DNA from: Streptomyces sp. RerS4
GTDB taxonomy: Bacteria; Actinomycetota; Actinomycetes; Streptomycetales; Streptomycetaceae
Direction of reading: 5' to 3'
NCBI RefSeq assembly: GCF_023515955.1
Contig: NZ_CP097322.1
Coordinates: 3,954,501-4,018,500 of the forward strand
Length of the DNA: 64,000 bases
Below are positions 54,240 to 62,429 of this stretch, piece after piece. The position numbers and the translations under genes are program-made. Every line of letters starts with the position of its first letter. Positions within the stretch are counted from its first letter, which is position 1. The notes beneath the pieces are model-generated. The model was not told the origin of the DNA. It ran no database searches and worked only from the letters and a program-made list of their open reading frames with translations.

Positions 54240-55190
54240 TCACGCCACGCGCCGGCCCGCGTACTCCGCGATCTCGACCATCGGCGGCCGCTCCTCCGTG
54301 TCCACGGGGTACGTGCGCGGTACGAAGCCGTGCGGCCCCCGCTCGAACTGCGTCAGCTCCGGCCGCACCAGGTGCCCGCGCGAGAGCCGCAGCTGCGCGG
54401 TGCGGTAGATCGCGGCGGCCATCCGGCCCAGCGCCTGCCCGTCCTGGTGGCGGTGCAGCCGGACGCCGACGTCGACCTGGGCCAGCGCGTCGAGCCCGAC
54501 CGTGTGCAGCGCGTCGACCAGCAGGCCCAGCTCGACGCCGTAGCCGACGGGGAAGGGCAAACGTTCCAGCAGGGAGCGGCGTACGGCGTACTCGCCCCCC
54601 AGCGGCTGTACGAAACCGGCCAGCCGCGGCCAGTGCAGGTTCAGCAGCGGGCGCGCGACCAGCTCGGTGACCCGGCCGCCCTGGCCGGGGGCGTCCGCGA
54701 GCGGGCGGTCGTACATGGCCTTGACGAACTGCACCTCGGGATCGGTCAGCAGCGGTCCGACGATCCCGGACACGAAGGTGGACGAGAAGTCCCGCAGATC
54801 GGCGTCCACGAAGCAGACGATCTCGCCGGTCGTGGACAGCAGCGAGCGCCACAGCACCTCGCCCTTGCCGGGCAGGGCCGGCAGCCGCGGCAGGATCTCG
54901 TCGCGGTGGACCACCCGCGCGCCGGCCTTCGCCGCGACCTCCGCCGTGCGGTCGGTGGAGCCGGAGTCGACCACCACCAGCTCGTCCACCAGGGGCGGCG
55001 TCGGGCCGTCCATCAGGTCGCGCCGGATCACCTCCACGATTCGTCCGACCGTGGACTCCTCGTCGAGCGCGGGCAGCACGACGCTGACCGTCGTCCCGGT
55101 CGCCCGTTTCCGCTCGATCAGCTGGTCGAGCGGTCGGTCGGCGGCGGACCAGGAGCGGTCGGCCAGCCAGCGCTCCACCTCATCCAGCAC
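54240..55190 (-). CDS. gpgS: Glucosyl-3-phosphoglycerate synthase
   Basis: A 316-aa GT81 glycosyltransferase. Motifs are VSVVLPALDEESTVGRIVEV, VVDSGSTDRTAEVAAKAGAR, PGKGEVLWRSL, the metal motif VDADLRD, QPLGGEYAVRR and YGVELGLLVDALHTVGLDAL. It makes glucosyl-3-phosphoglycerate, precursor of the solute glucosylglycerate. Start is GTG 55190 with AGGGAG 8 nt upstream; the frame 5' of it runs over the promoter. It lies downstream of otsA's promoter on the same strand, 71 bp away. Confidence 0.88.
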   Translation of the reverse strand: MLDEVERWLADRSWSAADRPLDQLIERKRATGTTVSVVLPALDEESTVGRIVEVIRRDLMDGPTPPLVDELVVVDSGSTDRTAEVAAKAGARVVHRDEILPRLPALPGKGEVLWRSLLSTTGEIVCFVDADLRDFSSTFVSGIVGPLLTDPEVQFVKAMYDRPLADAPGQGGRVTELVARPLLNLHWPRLAGFVQPLGGEYAVRRSLLERLPFPVGYGVELGLLVDALHTVGLDALAQVDVGVRLHRHQDGQALGRMAAAIYRTAQLRLSRGHLVRPELTQFERGPHGFVPRTYPVDTEERPPMVEIAEYAGRRVA

Positions 55191-55361
55191 TGTCAGTACT
55201 CCCTGATTGGGGCGAAATATGATCCATCTCGCGGTTCGGACGGCTGTCTCACACCGCCCGGCCCTTCGGTTACAGTCTTGAACAACGCGAAGGACCACCG
55301 CATGCCGGGGGTCCTTCGGACAAACGCACCGGTGCGCCTTGGAGCGCGGTAGCCGGTGCCA

Positions 55362-55489
55362 TACCGCTCATCCAGAGGGGCAGAGGGACACGGCCCGTTG
55401 AAGCCCCGGCAACCCTCCAGTCGGTTCTCGCGATCGCCATCGGCGACCTCAGCGGGGTCCCCCGGCTAGGGAAGGTGCCAATTCCGTCT
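55362..55489 (+). promoter_or_regulatory. SAM-I (S-box) riboswitch upstream of thrC
   Basis: The conserved S-box words are present in order: CATCCAGAGGGGCAGAGGGA, then GGCCCGTTGAAGCCCCGGCA with ACC, a variable P3-P4 region, and the 3' core AAGGTGCCAATTCC. The variable stem CGGTTCTCGCGATCG lies between. A CATGGCG-AAGTG-CGCCATG hairpin at 55490-55508 just before the ribosome-binding site may be part of the expression platform. The element should turn off thrC-cysO when SAM is high. Confidence 0.9.
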
Positions 55490-55538
55490 CATGGCGAAGT
55501 GCGCCATGGGGAAGATGAGGAGAAAGGGCCTCGCCATC

Positions 55539-56813
55539 ATGGCTGCACAGACTGTCGCCACCTCTGTCGATCTCGGACCTGCCAGCGGTCTTTCCTGTCG
55601 CGAGTGCGGTACCCGCTTCGAACTCGGCCCGATCTTCGCCTGCGTCGAGTGCTTCGGACCGCTGGAAGTCTCCTACGAGCTCCCCACCGGTGACCCCGAG
55701 GCCCTGCGCGCCGCGATCGAGGCCGGCCCGAACAACATCTGGCGTTACGCGCCGCTGCTGCCCGTTCCGGCGGACGTGGCCTCCAAGCCCAGCCTGAACC
55801 CCGGCTTCACCAAGCTCGTGGACGCGGCCAACCTGGCCAAGGAGCTGGGCGTCACCGGCAAGCTGTACGTGAAGGACGACTCCGGCAACCCGACGCACTC
55901 CTTCAAGGACCGCGTCGTCGCCATCGCCGTCGAGGCCGCCCGCGCCTTCGGCTTCACCACCCTCTCCTGCTCCTCCACCGGCAACCTGGCCGGCGCCGTC
56001 GGCGCCGCCGCCGCCCGCGCCGGCTTCCGCTCCTGCGTGTTCATCCCGCACGACCTGGAGCAGGGCAAGGTCGTCATGGCCGGTGTCTACGGGGGCGACC
56101 TCGTCGGCATCGAGGGCAACTACGACGACGTCAACCGCTTCTGCTCCGAGCTCATCGGCGACCCGCTGGGCGAGGGCTGGGGCTTCGTCAACGTCAACCT
56201 GCGCCCCTACTACGGCGAGGGCTCCAAGACGCTCGCGTACGAGATCTGCGAGCAGCTCGGCTGGCGGCTGCCCGACCAGATCGTCATCCCGATCGCGTCC
56301 GGCTCGCAGCTGACGAAGATCGACAAGGGTCTCCAGGAGCTGATCAAGCTCGGCCTGGTCGAGGACAAGCCGTACAGGATCTTCGGCGCGCAGGCCGAGG
56401 GCTGCTCCCCGGTGTCGACGGCCTTCAAGGCCGGCCACGACGTGGTCCGCCCGCAGAAGCCGAACACCATCGCCAAGTCGCTGGCCATCGGCAACCCGGC
56501 GGACGGCCCGTACGTCCTGGACATCGCGAGGCGCACCGGCGGCTACGTCGAGGACGTCAACGACGCGCAGGTCGTCGAGGCCATCAAGATCCTGGCGCAG
56601 ACCGAGGGCATCTTCGCCGAGACCGCGGGTGGCGTGACCGTCGGCGTGACGAAGAAGCTCATCGAGAACGGGCAGCTCGACCCGACGCTGACCACCGTCA
56701 TCCTCAACACCGGCGACGGCCTGAAGACCCTGGAGGCGGTGGCCGCGGACAGCGGTCAGACGGCCACCATCCGCCCGAGCCTGGACGCGTTCCGCGCCGC
56801 CGGCCTCGCCTGA
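55539..56813 (+). CDS. thrC: Threonine synthase-family PLP enzyme under SAM riboswitch
   Basis: A 424-aa fold-type II PLP enzyme. The N-terminus has a zinc-ribbon-like Cys20-x2-Cys23 and Cys35-x2-Cys38 set. The PLP Lys123 is in NPTHSFKDRV, the phosphate loop is SSTGNLAGAVG, and a TGDGLKT motif lies near the end. By family it makes threonine from O-phosphohomoserine. The SAM riboswitch and the cysO gene 32 bp downstream point to sulfur metabolism (see findings). ATG 55539 follows GAGGAGAAAGGG; the earlier in-frame start at 55491 would include the hairpin. Confidence 0.85.
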   Translation: MAAQTVATSVDLGPASGLSCRECGTRFELGPIFACVECFGPLEVSYELPTGDPEALRAAIEAGPNNIWRYAPLLPVPADVASKPSLNPGFTKLVDAANLAKELGVTGKLYVKDDSGNPTHSFKDRVVAIAVEAARAFGFTTLSCSSTGNLAGAVGAAAARAGFRSCVFIPHDLEQGKVVMAGVYGGDLVGIEGNYDDVNRFCSELIGDPLGEGWGFVNVNLRPYYGEGSKTLAYEICEQLGWRLPDQIVIPIASGSQLTKIDKGLQELIKLGLVEDKPYRIFGAQAEGCSPVSTAFKAGHDVVRPQKPNTIAKSLAIGNPADGPYVLDIARRTGGYVEDVNDAQVVEAIKILAQTEGIFAETAGGVTVGVTKKLIENGQLDPTLTTVILNTGDGLKTLEAVAADSGQTATIRPSLDAFRAAGLA

Positions 56814-56845
56814 TCTCCCCTGACACCCGGAAAGGCAGTAGCGCC

Positions 56846-57124
56846 ATGAGCGTCAACGTCCGCATCCCCACCATCCTGCGCACCTACACCGGCGGCGTCG
56901 CCGAGGTCCCGGCCGAGGGCGCGACCCTCGCCGAGGTCATCGAGTCCCTGGAGAAGAACCACCCGGGCATCGCCGCGCGCGTCCTGGACGACCAGGGCAA
57001 GCTGCGCCGCTTCGTGAACGTCTACGTCAACGACGACGACGTGCGCTTCGAGGGCGGGCTGCAGACGGCGACGCCGGACGGCGCCGGTGTCTCGATCATT
57101 CCCGCCGTCGCCGGCGGCTGCTGA
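56846..57124 (+). CDS. cysO: CysO-like ubiquitin-fold sulfur carrier ending in Gly-Gly-Cys
   Basis: A 92-aa beta-grasp protein closely resembling mycobacterial CysO: VRIPTILRTYTGG, RRFVNVYVNDDDVRFEGGL and SIIPAVAGG. CysO carries a thiocarboxylate on its terminal Gly for cysteine synthesis by CysM. Here one extra residue, Cys92, follows the GG, so the tail must be trimmed before thiocarboxylation. The start is ATG 56846 with GGAAAGG about 10 nt upstream, 32 bp after thrC; the pair is probably one transcript. Confidence 0.9.
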   Translation: MSVNVRIPTILRTYTGGVAEVPAEGATLAEVIESLEKNHPGIAARVLDDQGKLRRFVNVYVNDDDVRFEGGLQTATPDGAGVSIIPAVAGGC

Positions 57125-57136
57125 TTCACAAAACCT

Positions 57137-57173
57137 GAATTGCCCCCTCCGCCGAAAGTGGAGGGGGCAATTC
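57137..57173 (+). terminator. Terminator after cysO
   Basis: GAATTGCCCCCTCC and its exact complement form a 14-bp stem with a 9-nt loop, followed by TGCTTGGTT. Confidence 0.88.
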
Positions 57174-57505
57174 TGCTTGGTTGGGCGCGGTAGAGTTGGG
57201 GAAGTCCCCTCCGCTGTTCTTGCCCGCCGCATATGAGCGGGCCGCGCGAGGGTAGACATTGAGTCAACATGCGTGCGCGTTTTGGGGCTTTGGTGAGGCT
57301 TGTCGGGCCCGAGTTGCCCTGGAATATGCCAAATTTTCACTCTATTTCCACGTTTTCGCGTGTCCGGATTTCTCGTCGGAATGACCTGTTGCAGACAGCA
57401 CCGGTGCAGATACATTCAGCCGCGGTCGAGGCGTTCCGGCGCAAGTTCTGACCCGGGTCCGCGAAGTGCGGTCCTGCGCAAGGGCCAGTAATAGGGGAGT
57501 TAGGC
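57174..57505 (+). other. A/T-richer leader region of the cold-shock gene (332 bp)
   Basis: The stretch is clearly less GC-rich than its surroundings, especially 57320-57420 (AAATTTTCACTCTATTTCC). A 60-codon frame starting at 57269 lacks Streptomyces third-position GC, so I do not call it. A long structured 5' leader, as in other cold-shock genes, is the best explanation. Confidence 0.55.
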
Positions 57506-57712
57506 ATGGCTCAGGGCACCGTCAAGTGGTTCAACGCGGAGAAGGGCTACGGCTTCATCGCGGTCGACGGTGGTGCGGATGTGTTCGTCCACTACAGCGC
57601 CATCCAGATGGACGGATACCGCACCCTCGAAGAGGGTCAGCGGGTCGAGTTCGAGATCTCGCAGGGCCAGAAGGGTCCGCAGGCGGACATGGTCAAGCTC
57701 GCGGCCGGCTGA
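57506..57712 (+). CDS. CspA-family cold-shock protein
   Basis: A 68-aa OB-fold protein with RNP1 KGYGFI and RNP2 VFVHYSAI and the usual start MAQGTVKWFNAEKGYGFI. It binds single-stranded RNA/DNA as an RNA chaperone. GGGGAG lies 7 nt before the ATG, and a long A/T-richer leader precedes it. Confidence 0.94.
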   Translation: MAQGTVKWFNAEKGYGFIAVDGGADVFVHYSAIQMDGYRTLEEGQRVEFEISQGQKGPQADMVKLAAG

Positions 57713-57746
57713 GTCCCAGCGCGTTCGACCACCGAGACGTACGACG

Positions 57747-57782
57747 AGGGGCCCACATCCCGGACACGGGGTGCGGGCCCCT
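57747..57782 (+). terminator. Terminator after the cold-shock gene
   Basis: AGGGGCCC pairs with GGGCCCCT; an inner CCCG-GACA-CGGG extends the stem to a nearly continuous hairpin. Confidence 0.75.
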
Positions 57783-57847
57783 TGGCGTGTTCCCGGCGTG
57801 TTTCCGGGCGTGTCCCGGCGCGCGGCCGGGGGGTTTGCCCGAAGCCG

Positions 57848-57910
57848 CTTGCACTCGCGGGGGTCGAGTGCTAATCATTGGCGTTAGCACTCTCCGGGTG
57901 AGAGTGCTAC
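57848..57910. promoter_or_regulatory. Tandem CIRCE (HrcA) operators and promoter of groEL2
   Basis: Four half-sites occur at strict 9-nt spacing: CTTGCACTC (57848), GAGTGCTAA (57866), TTAGCACTC (57884) and GAGTGCTAC (57902). They form two CIRCE elements, 57848-57874 and 57884-57910. TTGCAC (57849-57854) and TAATCA (57872-57877) with 17-bp spacing give a promoter lying inside the first. HrcA binding would block transcription until heat shock. Confidence 0.92.
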
Positions 57911-58039
57911 TAAGACGAGGACCGGGTCGGTGAGGCCCGCAGGGTCCGGCGGGAAGGAACCGCCGGAGCCGCAGGCCGTCCGTCGCGGGCGCGGGCGCGG
58001 TCCGGAGCAATCCACCCCTGTCCGGGAGGACCACTTCAG

Positions 58040-59662
58040 ATGGCCAAGATCATTTCGTTCAACGAGGAGGCCCGGCGCGGTCTCGAGCGTGGCATGAACC
58101 AGCTCGCCGACGCCGTCAAGGTCACCCTTGGCCCCAAGGGTCGCAACGTCGTCCTTGAGAAGAAGTGGGGCGCCCCCACGATCACCAACGATGGCGTGTC
58201 CATCGCCAAGGAGATCGAGCTCGAGGACCCGTACGAGAAGATCGGCGCCGAGCTGGTCAAGGAAGTCGCCAAGAAGACGGACGACGTCGCGGGCGACGGT
58301 ACGACCACCGCCACCGTGCTGGCCCAGGCGCTCGTCCGCGAGGGCCTGCGCAACGTGGCCGCCGGCGCCAACCCGATGGCCCTCAAGCGTGGTATCGAGA
58401 AGGCCGTCGAGGCCGTCTCCGCCGCCCTGCTCTCCCAGGCCAAGGACGTCGAGACCAAGGAGCAGATCGCCTCCACCGCCTCGATCTCGGCCGCCGACAC
58501 CCAGATCGGCGAGCTCATCGCCGAGGCCATGGACAAGGTCGGCAAGGAAGGCGTCATCACCGTCGAGGAGTCGCAGACCTTCGGTCTGGAGCTTGAGCTC
58601 ACCGAGGGCATGCGCTTCGACAAGGGCTACATCTCGGCGTACTTCGCCACCGACATGGAGCGTATGGAGGCGTCCCTCGACGACCCGTACATCCTGATCG
58701 TCAACTCCAAGATCGGCTCGGTCAAGGACCTGCTGCCGCTCCTGGAGAAGGTCATGCAGTCCGGCAAGCCGCTGCTGATCATCGCCGAGGACGTCGAGGG
58801 CGAGGCGCTCTCCACCCTCGTCGTCAACAAGATCCGCGGCACCTTCAAGTCCGTCGCCGTCAAGGCCCCGGGCTTCGGTGACCGTCGCAAGGCCATGCTC
58901 GGCGACATCGCCATCCTCACGGGCGGCACGGTCATCTCCGAGGAGGTCGGCCTCAAGCTGGAGAACGCCGGTCTCGACCTGCTCGGCCGCGCCCGCAAGG
59001 TCGTCATCACCAAGGACGAGACCACCATCGTCGACGGTGCCGGTGACAGCGACCAGGTCCAGGGTCGCGTCAACCAGATCCGCGCCGAGATCGAGAACTC
59101 CGACTCGGACTACGACCGCGAGAAGCTCCAGGAGCGCCTCGCGAAGCTGGCCGGCGGCGTGGCCGTCATCAAGGCCGGCGCCGCGACCGAGGTCGAGCTC
59201 AAGGAGCGCAAGCACCGCATCGAGGACGCCGTTCGCAACGCGAAGGCGGCCGTCGAGGAGGGCATCGTCGCCGGCGGTGGCGTGGCCCTGCTGCAGGCCT
59301 CCTCGGTCTTCGAGAAGCTGGAGCTGACGGGTGACGAGGCGACCGGCGCCAACGCCGTGAAGCTCGCCCTGGAGGCCCCGCTGAAGCAGATCGCCGTCAA
59401 CGGTGGTCTTGAGGGTGGCGTCGTCGTGGAGAAGGTGCGCAACCTTCCCATCGGTCACGGCCTGAACGCCGCGACCGGCGAGTACGTCGACATGATCGCC
59501 GAGGGCATCATCGACCCGGCGAAGGTCACGCGTTCCGCCCTGCAGAACGCCGCGTCCATCGCCGCGCTGTTCCTGACCACCGAGGCCGTCATCGCCGACA
59601 AGCCGGAGAAGGCGTCCGCGGGCGCCCCGGGCGGCATGCCGGGCGGTGACATGGACTTCTGA
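58040..59662 (+). CDS. groEL2: 60-kDa chaperonin GroEL2
   Basis: A 540-aa chaperonin with the full set of motifs: KVTLGPKGRNVVLEKKWGAP, the ATP-binding DGTTTATVLAQ, the apical domain with EGMRFDKGYISAYF, EEGIVAGGGVALLQ and the end GGMPGGDMDF. No groES lies next to it, as expected for the separate groEL2 locus of Streptomyces, whose partner is the groES-groEL1 operon elsewhere. GGGAGGA lies 10 nt before the ATG. Confidence 0.97.
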   Translation: MAKIISFNEEARRGLERGMNQLADAVKVTLGPKGRNVVLEKKWGAPTITNDGVSIAKEIELEDPYEKIGAELVKEVAKKTDDVAGDGTTTATVLAQALVREGLRNVAAGANPMALKRGIEKAVEAVSAALLSQAKDVETKEQIASTASISAADTQIGELIAEAMDKVGKEGVITVEESQTFGLELELTEGMRFDKGYISAYFATDMERMEASLDDPYILIVNSKIGSVKDLLPLLEKVMQSGKPLLIIAEDVEGEALSTLVVNKIRGTFKSVAVKAPGFGDRRKAMLGDIAILTGGTVISEEVGLKLENAGLDLLGRARKVVITKDETTIVDGAGDSDQVQGRVNQIRAEIENSDSDYDREKLQERLAKLAGGVAVIKAGAATEVELKERKHRIEDAVRNAKAAVEEGIVAGGGVALLQASSVFEKLELTGDEATGANAVKLALEAPLKQIAVNGGLEGGVVVEKVRNLPIGHGLNAATGEYVDMIAEGIIDPAKVTRSALQNAASIAALFLTTEAVIADKPEKASAGAPGGMPGGDMDF

Positions 59663-59692
59663 TCGGCCCCTGGCTGATCGGCTGTTCTCGAA

Positions 59693-59728
59693 CGAGGGCG
59701 GCACCCCCCGCGGGGGGTGCCGCCCTCG
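59693..59728 (+). terminator. Terminator after groEL2
   Basis: A perfect palindrome with 18-bp arms (CGAGGGCGGCACCCCCCG) and no spacer, 30 bp after the stop and before the convergent GNAT gene. Confidence 0.88.
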
Positions 59729-59762
59729 GGCGTTTTCCGGCGTCCCGCCCGCCCCCCTGCCC

Positions 59763-60188
59763 TCAGAGCCGCTTGAGGAAGTACACGTCCTCGTGCCCGT
59801 CCGGGATTCCGGGTACGCGGGCCGTCTCCTCGTAGCCGTGGCGGGCGTAGAAGCCGGGCGCCTGGAAGGTGAAGGACGACACCATGATCGTCACGCAGTC
59901 CCGCCGGCGGGCCTCCTCCTCGGCGGCCGCGAGCAGGCGCGCGCCCCAGCCGTCGCCCCGGCTGTCCTCGCGCACCCAGAGCATCTCGATCCCGGCCCGG
60001 TCCCCCCAGCTCCACCCCGACAGCCCGGCGACGAGCGCCCCGTCCGCGTCGGTGATCCGCACCGTGAACTCCGCCTGCTCGTGCCCGGCGGTTGCCGCCT
60101 GGTTGAAGGCGTCCAACTCCGCACCGAGCCGAGCGTCGAGCTCCGCGTCCGCGCCACCCGTACTGATCGCCACCCCACTGTCATCCAT
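59763..60188 (-). CDS. GNAT family N-acetyltransferase
   Basis: A 141-aa GNAT protein. The acetyl-CoA motif is VREDSRGDGWGARLLAAAEE, with beta-4 in GLSGWSWGDRAGIEMLWV and the C-terminal part ending in FQAPGFYARHGYEE. Substrate unknown. The start at 60188 is consistent with family length. Confidence 0.85.
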   Translation of the reverse strand: MDDSGVAISTGGADAELDARLGAELDAFNQAATAGHEQAEFTVRITDADGALVAGLSGWSWGDRAGIEMLWVREDSRGDGWGARLLAAAEEEARRRDCVTIMVSSFTFQAPGFYARHGYEETARVPGIPDGHEDVYFLKRL

Positions 60189-60244
60189 CCCGCCATTCTG
60201 CGCTCCGAGCCCACCGGGAACCGAGGGGTTTTCGCGGGTGGCGG

Positions 60245-60826
60245 TCAGAAGCCGGTGGTGTCGAGGGCGAAGTCGAAGGGCTTCGCAACGGGCAGGGCCT
60301 GGCCGAAGGAGACCGTCGTGCGGGAGCGGTAGCCGTGCGGGGATGGATCCGAGAAGCAGGTGATCTCGGATGCCTGCATGTCGACGACGAGGTAGACGGG
60401 GACGAGCTGTCCGTACACGTCCATCTTCTCGTGCCAGTCCACGTCCTTCGTGGACACCGAGGTGAACTCGGCCACGAGAGAAAGTGCCGCTCCGTCCGCG
60501 TGGCGGCCCTCTTCGTCGAAAGCCGCCTCGTCCGCCACGTAGAGATCAGGCCCATAGGCGCGTCGCGCCGCTGGGAACTGGAACAGGATCGGTGTGGTCT
60601 CGACGATGTGGCCATCCGGGGAGTGGGCCTCCAATTGTCGGCGAAGGGCCCGCATGGGGCGCAAGTAACGCAGCCTGGACCACGGAGACACGACGATTTT
60701 CCCCCGGATGAGCTCGGCCTTGAAGCCGTCTGGCGTGTCCATCTCCTCGACGGTGCGCAGGAGCGTCTCGAACGTCGGTGGTGCGGCCTGTTCTATCGGT
60801 GTGGCCCGTTCGATCATGATCGTCAC
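60245..60826 (-). CDS. Uma2 family (DUF820) predicted endonuclease
   Basis: A 193-aa protein of the restriction-endonuclease-like fold. The PD motif is in YGPDLYVAD and the E-x-K type residues in VAEFTSVSTKDVDWHEKMDVY. Uma2 proteins are abundant in Streptomyces and their targets are mostly unknown. Start ATG 60826; an in-frame ATG at 60817 is an alternative. Confidence 0.87.
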   Translation of the reverse strand: MTIMIERATPIEQAAPPTFETLLRTVEEMDTPDGFKAELIRGKIVVSPWSRLRYLRPMRALRRQLEAHSPDGHIVETTPILFQFPAARRAYGPDLYVADEAAFDEEGRHADGAALSLVAEFTSVSTKDVDWHEKMDVYGQLVPVYLVVDMQASEITCFSDPSPHGYRSRTTVSFGQALPVAKPFDFALDTTGF

Positions 60827-60954
60827 CGTTGTCCTCCGCGTGGCGTGCCGTGCACTGGGCGTGAGCCTCGTTCCAGGCTAGTGGTGCGCGAGCGGTCGTG
60901 CCCGGCTGCCGGTACGGGGGATCGCCGATCGGGTGGCTTTGGTTGACTGGGGGT

Positions 60955-61557
60955 ATGAGCGAGCTCTTCGTAAAGATCTGCGGCCTGAAGACCGGGTCGG
61001 ACGTCGGTGTGGCCGTGGCGGCCGGGGCCGATGCCGTCGGGTTCGTCTTCGCGCCGGGCAGCCCCCGTACCGTCGACGCCGCCACCGCGCGGGCGCTGGC
61101 GGCCGAGGTGCCGGACTCGGTGCTGACCGTCGGGGTGTTCCGGGGGCAGTCCGTCGAGGAGGTGCGGCGGCTCACCGAGGAGAGCGGGGTGCGCGCCGTA
61201 CAGCTGCACGGGGACGAGCCCGTCGGCTACTACGAGGAACTGCGCGCCCCGGGCCGCACCCTGCTGCGGGCCACCGCCGAGCACGTGCGGCGGTGCGGGG
61301 AGTACGGGGAGGACCTGCTGCTGCTGGACGCGCCCGACCCCGGCTCCGGCAAGCCGTGGAACTGGGGCTCGGCGGAGTTCACCGCCCCCGAGGGGCACTG
61401 GCTGCTGGCCGGCGGGCTGACCCCCGCCAACGTCGCCGAGGCCGTCGCGGTGACCGGGGCGTGGGGGGTCGACGTCTCCAGCGGGGTCGAGCGGGAGCGC
61501 GGGGTGAAGGACCCCGCCCTGATCCGCGCCTTCGTGGAGGCCGCCCGGAACCGGTAG
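60955..61557 (+). CDS. trpF: Phosphoribosylanthranilate isomerase
   Basis: A 200-aa (beta/alpha)8 isomerase of tryptophan synthesis. Cys9 in FVKICGLK and Asp125 in LLLLDAPDPGSG are the expected catalytic acid and base; the phosphate-binding loops LLAGGLTPANV and GVDVSSGVE are intact. Many streptomycetes lack trpF and use bifunctional PriA instead, so its presence here is notable. It is not near other trp genes. Confidence 0.9.
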   Translation: MSELFVKICGLKTGSDVGVAVAAGADAVGFVFAPGSPRTVDAATARALAAEVPDSVLTVGVFRGQSVEEVRRLTEESGVRAVQLHGDEPVGYYEELRAPGRTLLRATAEHVRRCGEYGEDLLLLDAPDPGSGKPWNWGSAEFTAPEGHWLLAGGLTPANVAEAVAVTGAWGVDVSSGVERERGVKDPALIRAFVEAARNR

Positions 61558-61657
61558 AGCCCGCGAGCGGGCAGCCGGCCGGTTTCGGGCGCCCGCCCGG
61601 TGGGGGATGAGCCGGGTGGGCTTTCGGGGGCGGGGCGGGACCGGACGGGGGATCTCC

Positions 61658-61993
61658 ATGATGTTCGGGTATTCGGACGAGTGGTGGGTGCTGCTCTTCT
61701 ATCCGGTGGTGCTGTGGGTGCCGTTCGGGCCGTTCGTGATGGCGGCCTTCGGGGCGTGGTGCGCGCGCAGCCCCGGCCCGCGGGCGCGGCTGTGGTCGGT
61801 GCTGGTCCCGCTGCCGCCCGTGGGGGTGTCGGCGGTGGCGATGGTCCTGCCGATCGAAGGCTGGGACGAGCCGTCCCGACTGAACGACGTCCTCGGCTAT
61901 GCCGCCGTGTACATCGGCGGCATCACCGTCCTGCCCTGGCTGCTCGGCTGGGGCTGCACCCGCCTGGTCCGCGCCCGCCGGGCCGGCGCGTAG
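61658..61993 (+). CDS. Small membrane protein of unknown function, 111 aa
   Basis: A protein with three predicted membrane segments (about 5-30, 45-65 and 80-100). Two Trp/Tyr-rich segments flank the first helix (MMFGYSDEWWVLLFYPVVLW). No family recognised. Start ATG 61658 follows GGGGGATC; ATG 61607 would add a basic, Gly/Arg-rich N-terminus and is less likely. Confidence 0.65.
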   Translation: MMFGYSDEWWVLLFYPVVLWVPFGPFVMAAFGAWCARSPGPRARLWSVLVPLPPVGVSAVAMVLPIEGWDEPSRLNDVLGYAAVYIGGITVLPWLLGWGCTRLVRARRAGA

Positions 61994-61999
61994 GACCCC

Positions 62000-62341
62000 C
62001 TACACGGCCGGTCCGATCGCGCTCGCCAGGCCGTCCTCCTCCACGGACTCCACCGACGGCGCCACGCGCAGGGCGGCGACCTGTTCGGGGGACAGGCGCG
62101 CCGAGAAGCCGTGCAGGGCGATGCGGAAGACGTGCTCCGGGGTGATCCCGTGGGCGGCGGCCACCGAGGTGGGGTCGACGTCGCGGTGGACGGTGACGAG
62201 GTACGTCGGCCAGTCGACCGGCGCCACCACCGCGGGCGCGGTGGCGGCGTCGGCGGACTGGGCGGCGGGCAGGACGGCCACGGCGGCCAGTGCGGCGGTG
62301 GCGACGGCCGTCGGCACGGCCCAGCTCGGTCGGGTGCGCAT
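62000..62341 (-). CDS. Secreted stand-alone inhibitor-I9/propeptide domain protein
   Basis: A 113-aa protein: a signal peptide (about 1-30, ending AAQSADA) followed by one inhibitor-I9 domain (WPTYLVTVHRDVDPTSVAAA, then FRIALHGFSARLSPEQVAAL, then SVESVEEDG). It lines up closely with the propeptide of the divergent subtilase (YIVSLDRGVD, RTAMNGFAASLSEKQL, SVEQDATAS). It lacks any protease domain. It could act in trans as inhibitor or folding aid of that protease. Start at 62341 taken where the signal begins. Confidence 0.78.
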   Translation of the reverse strand: MRTRPSWAVPTAVATAALAAVAVLPAAQSADAATAPAVVAPVDWPTYLVTVHRDVDPTSVAAAHGITPEHVFRIALHGFSARLSPEQVAALRVAPSVESVEEDGLASAIGPAV

Positions 62342-62429
62342 GACGGCGACGCCATCACGCACGTCCGGGCCGGTCAACGACCCCGTCCGGCGCGGCGGGC
62401 GCGGGCGGGGGTGAACCCCGGGCGCGCTC

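Noticed and set aside
57269..57451. 60-codon frame upstream of the cold-shock gene
   Set aside because: Third-position GC is low, there is no ribosome-binding site, and it lies in the A/T-richer leader of the cold-shock gene.
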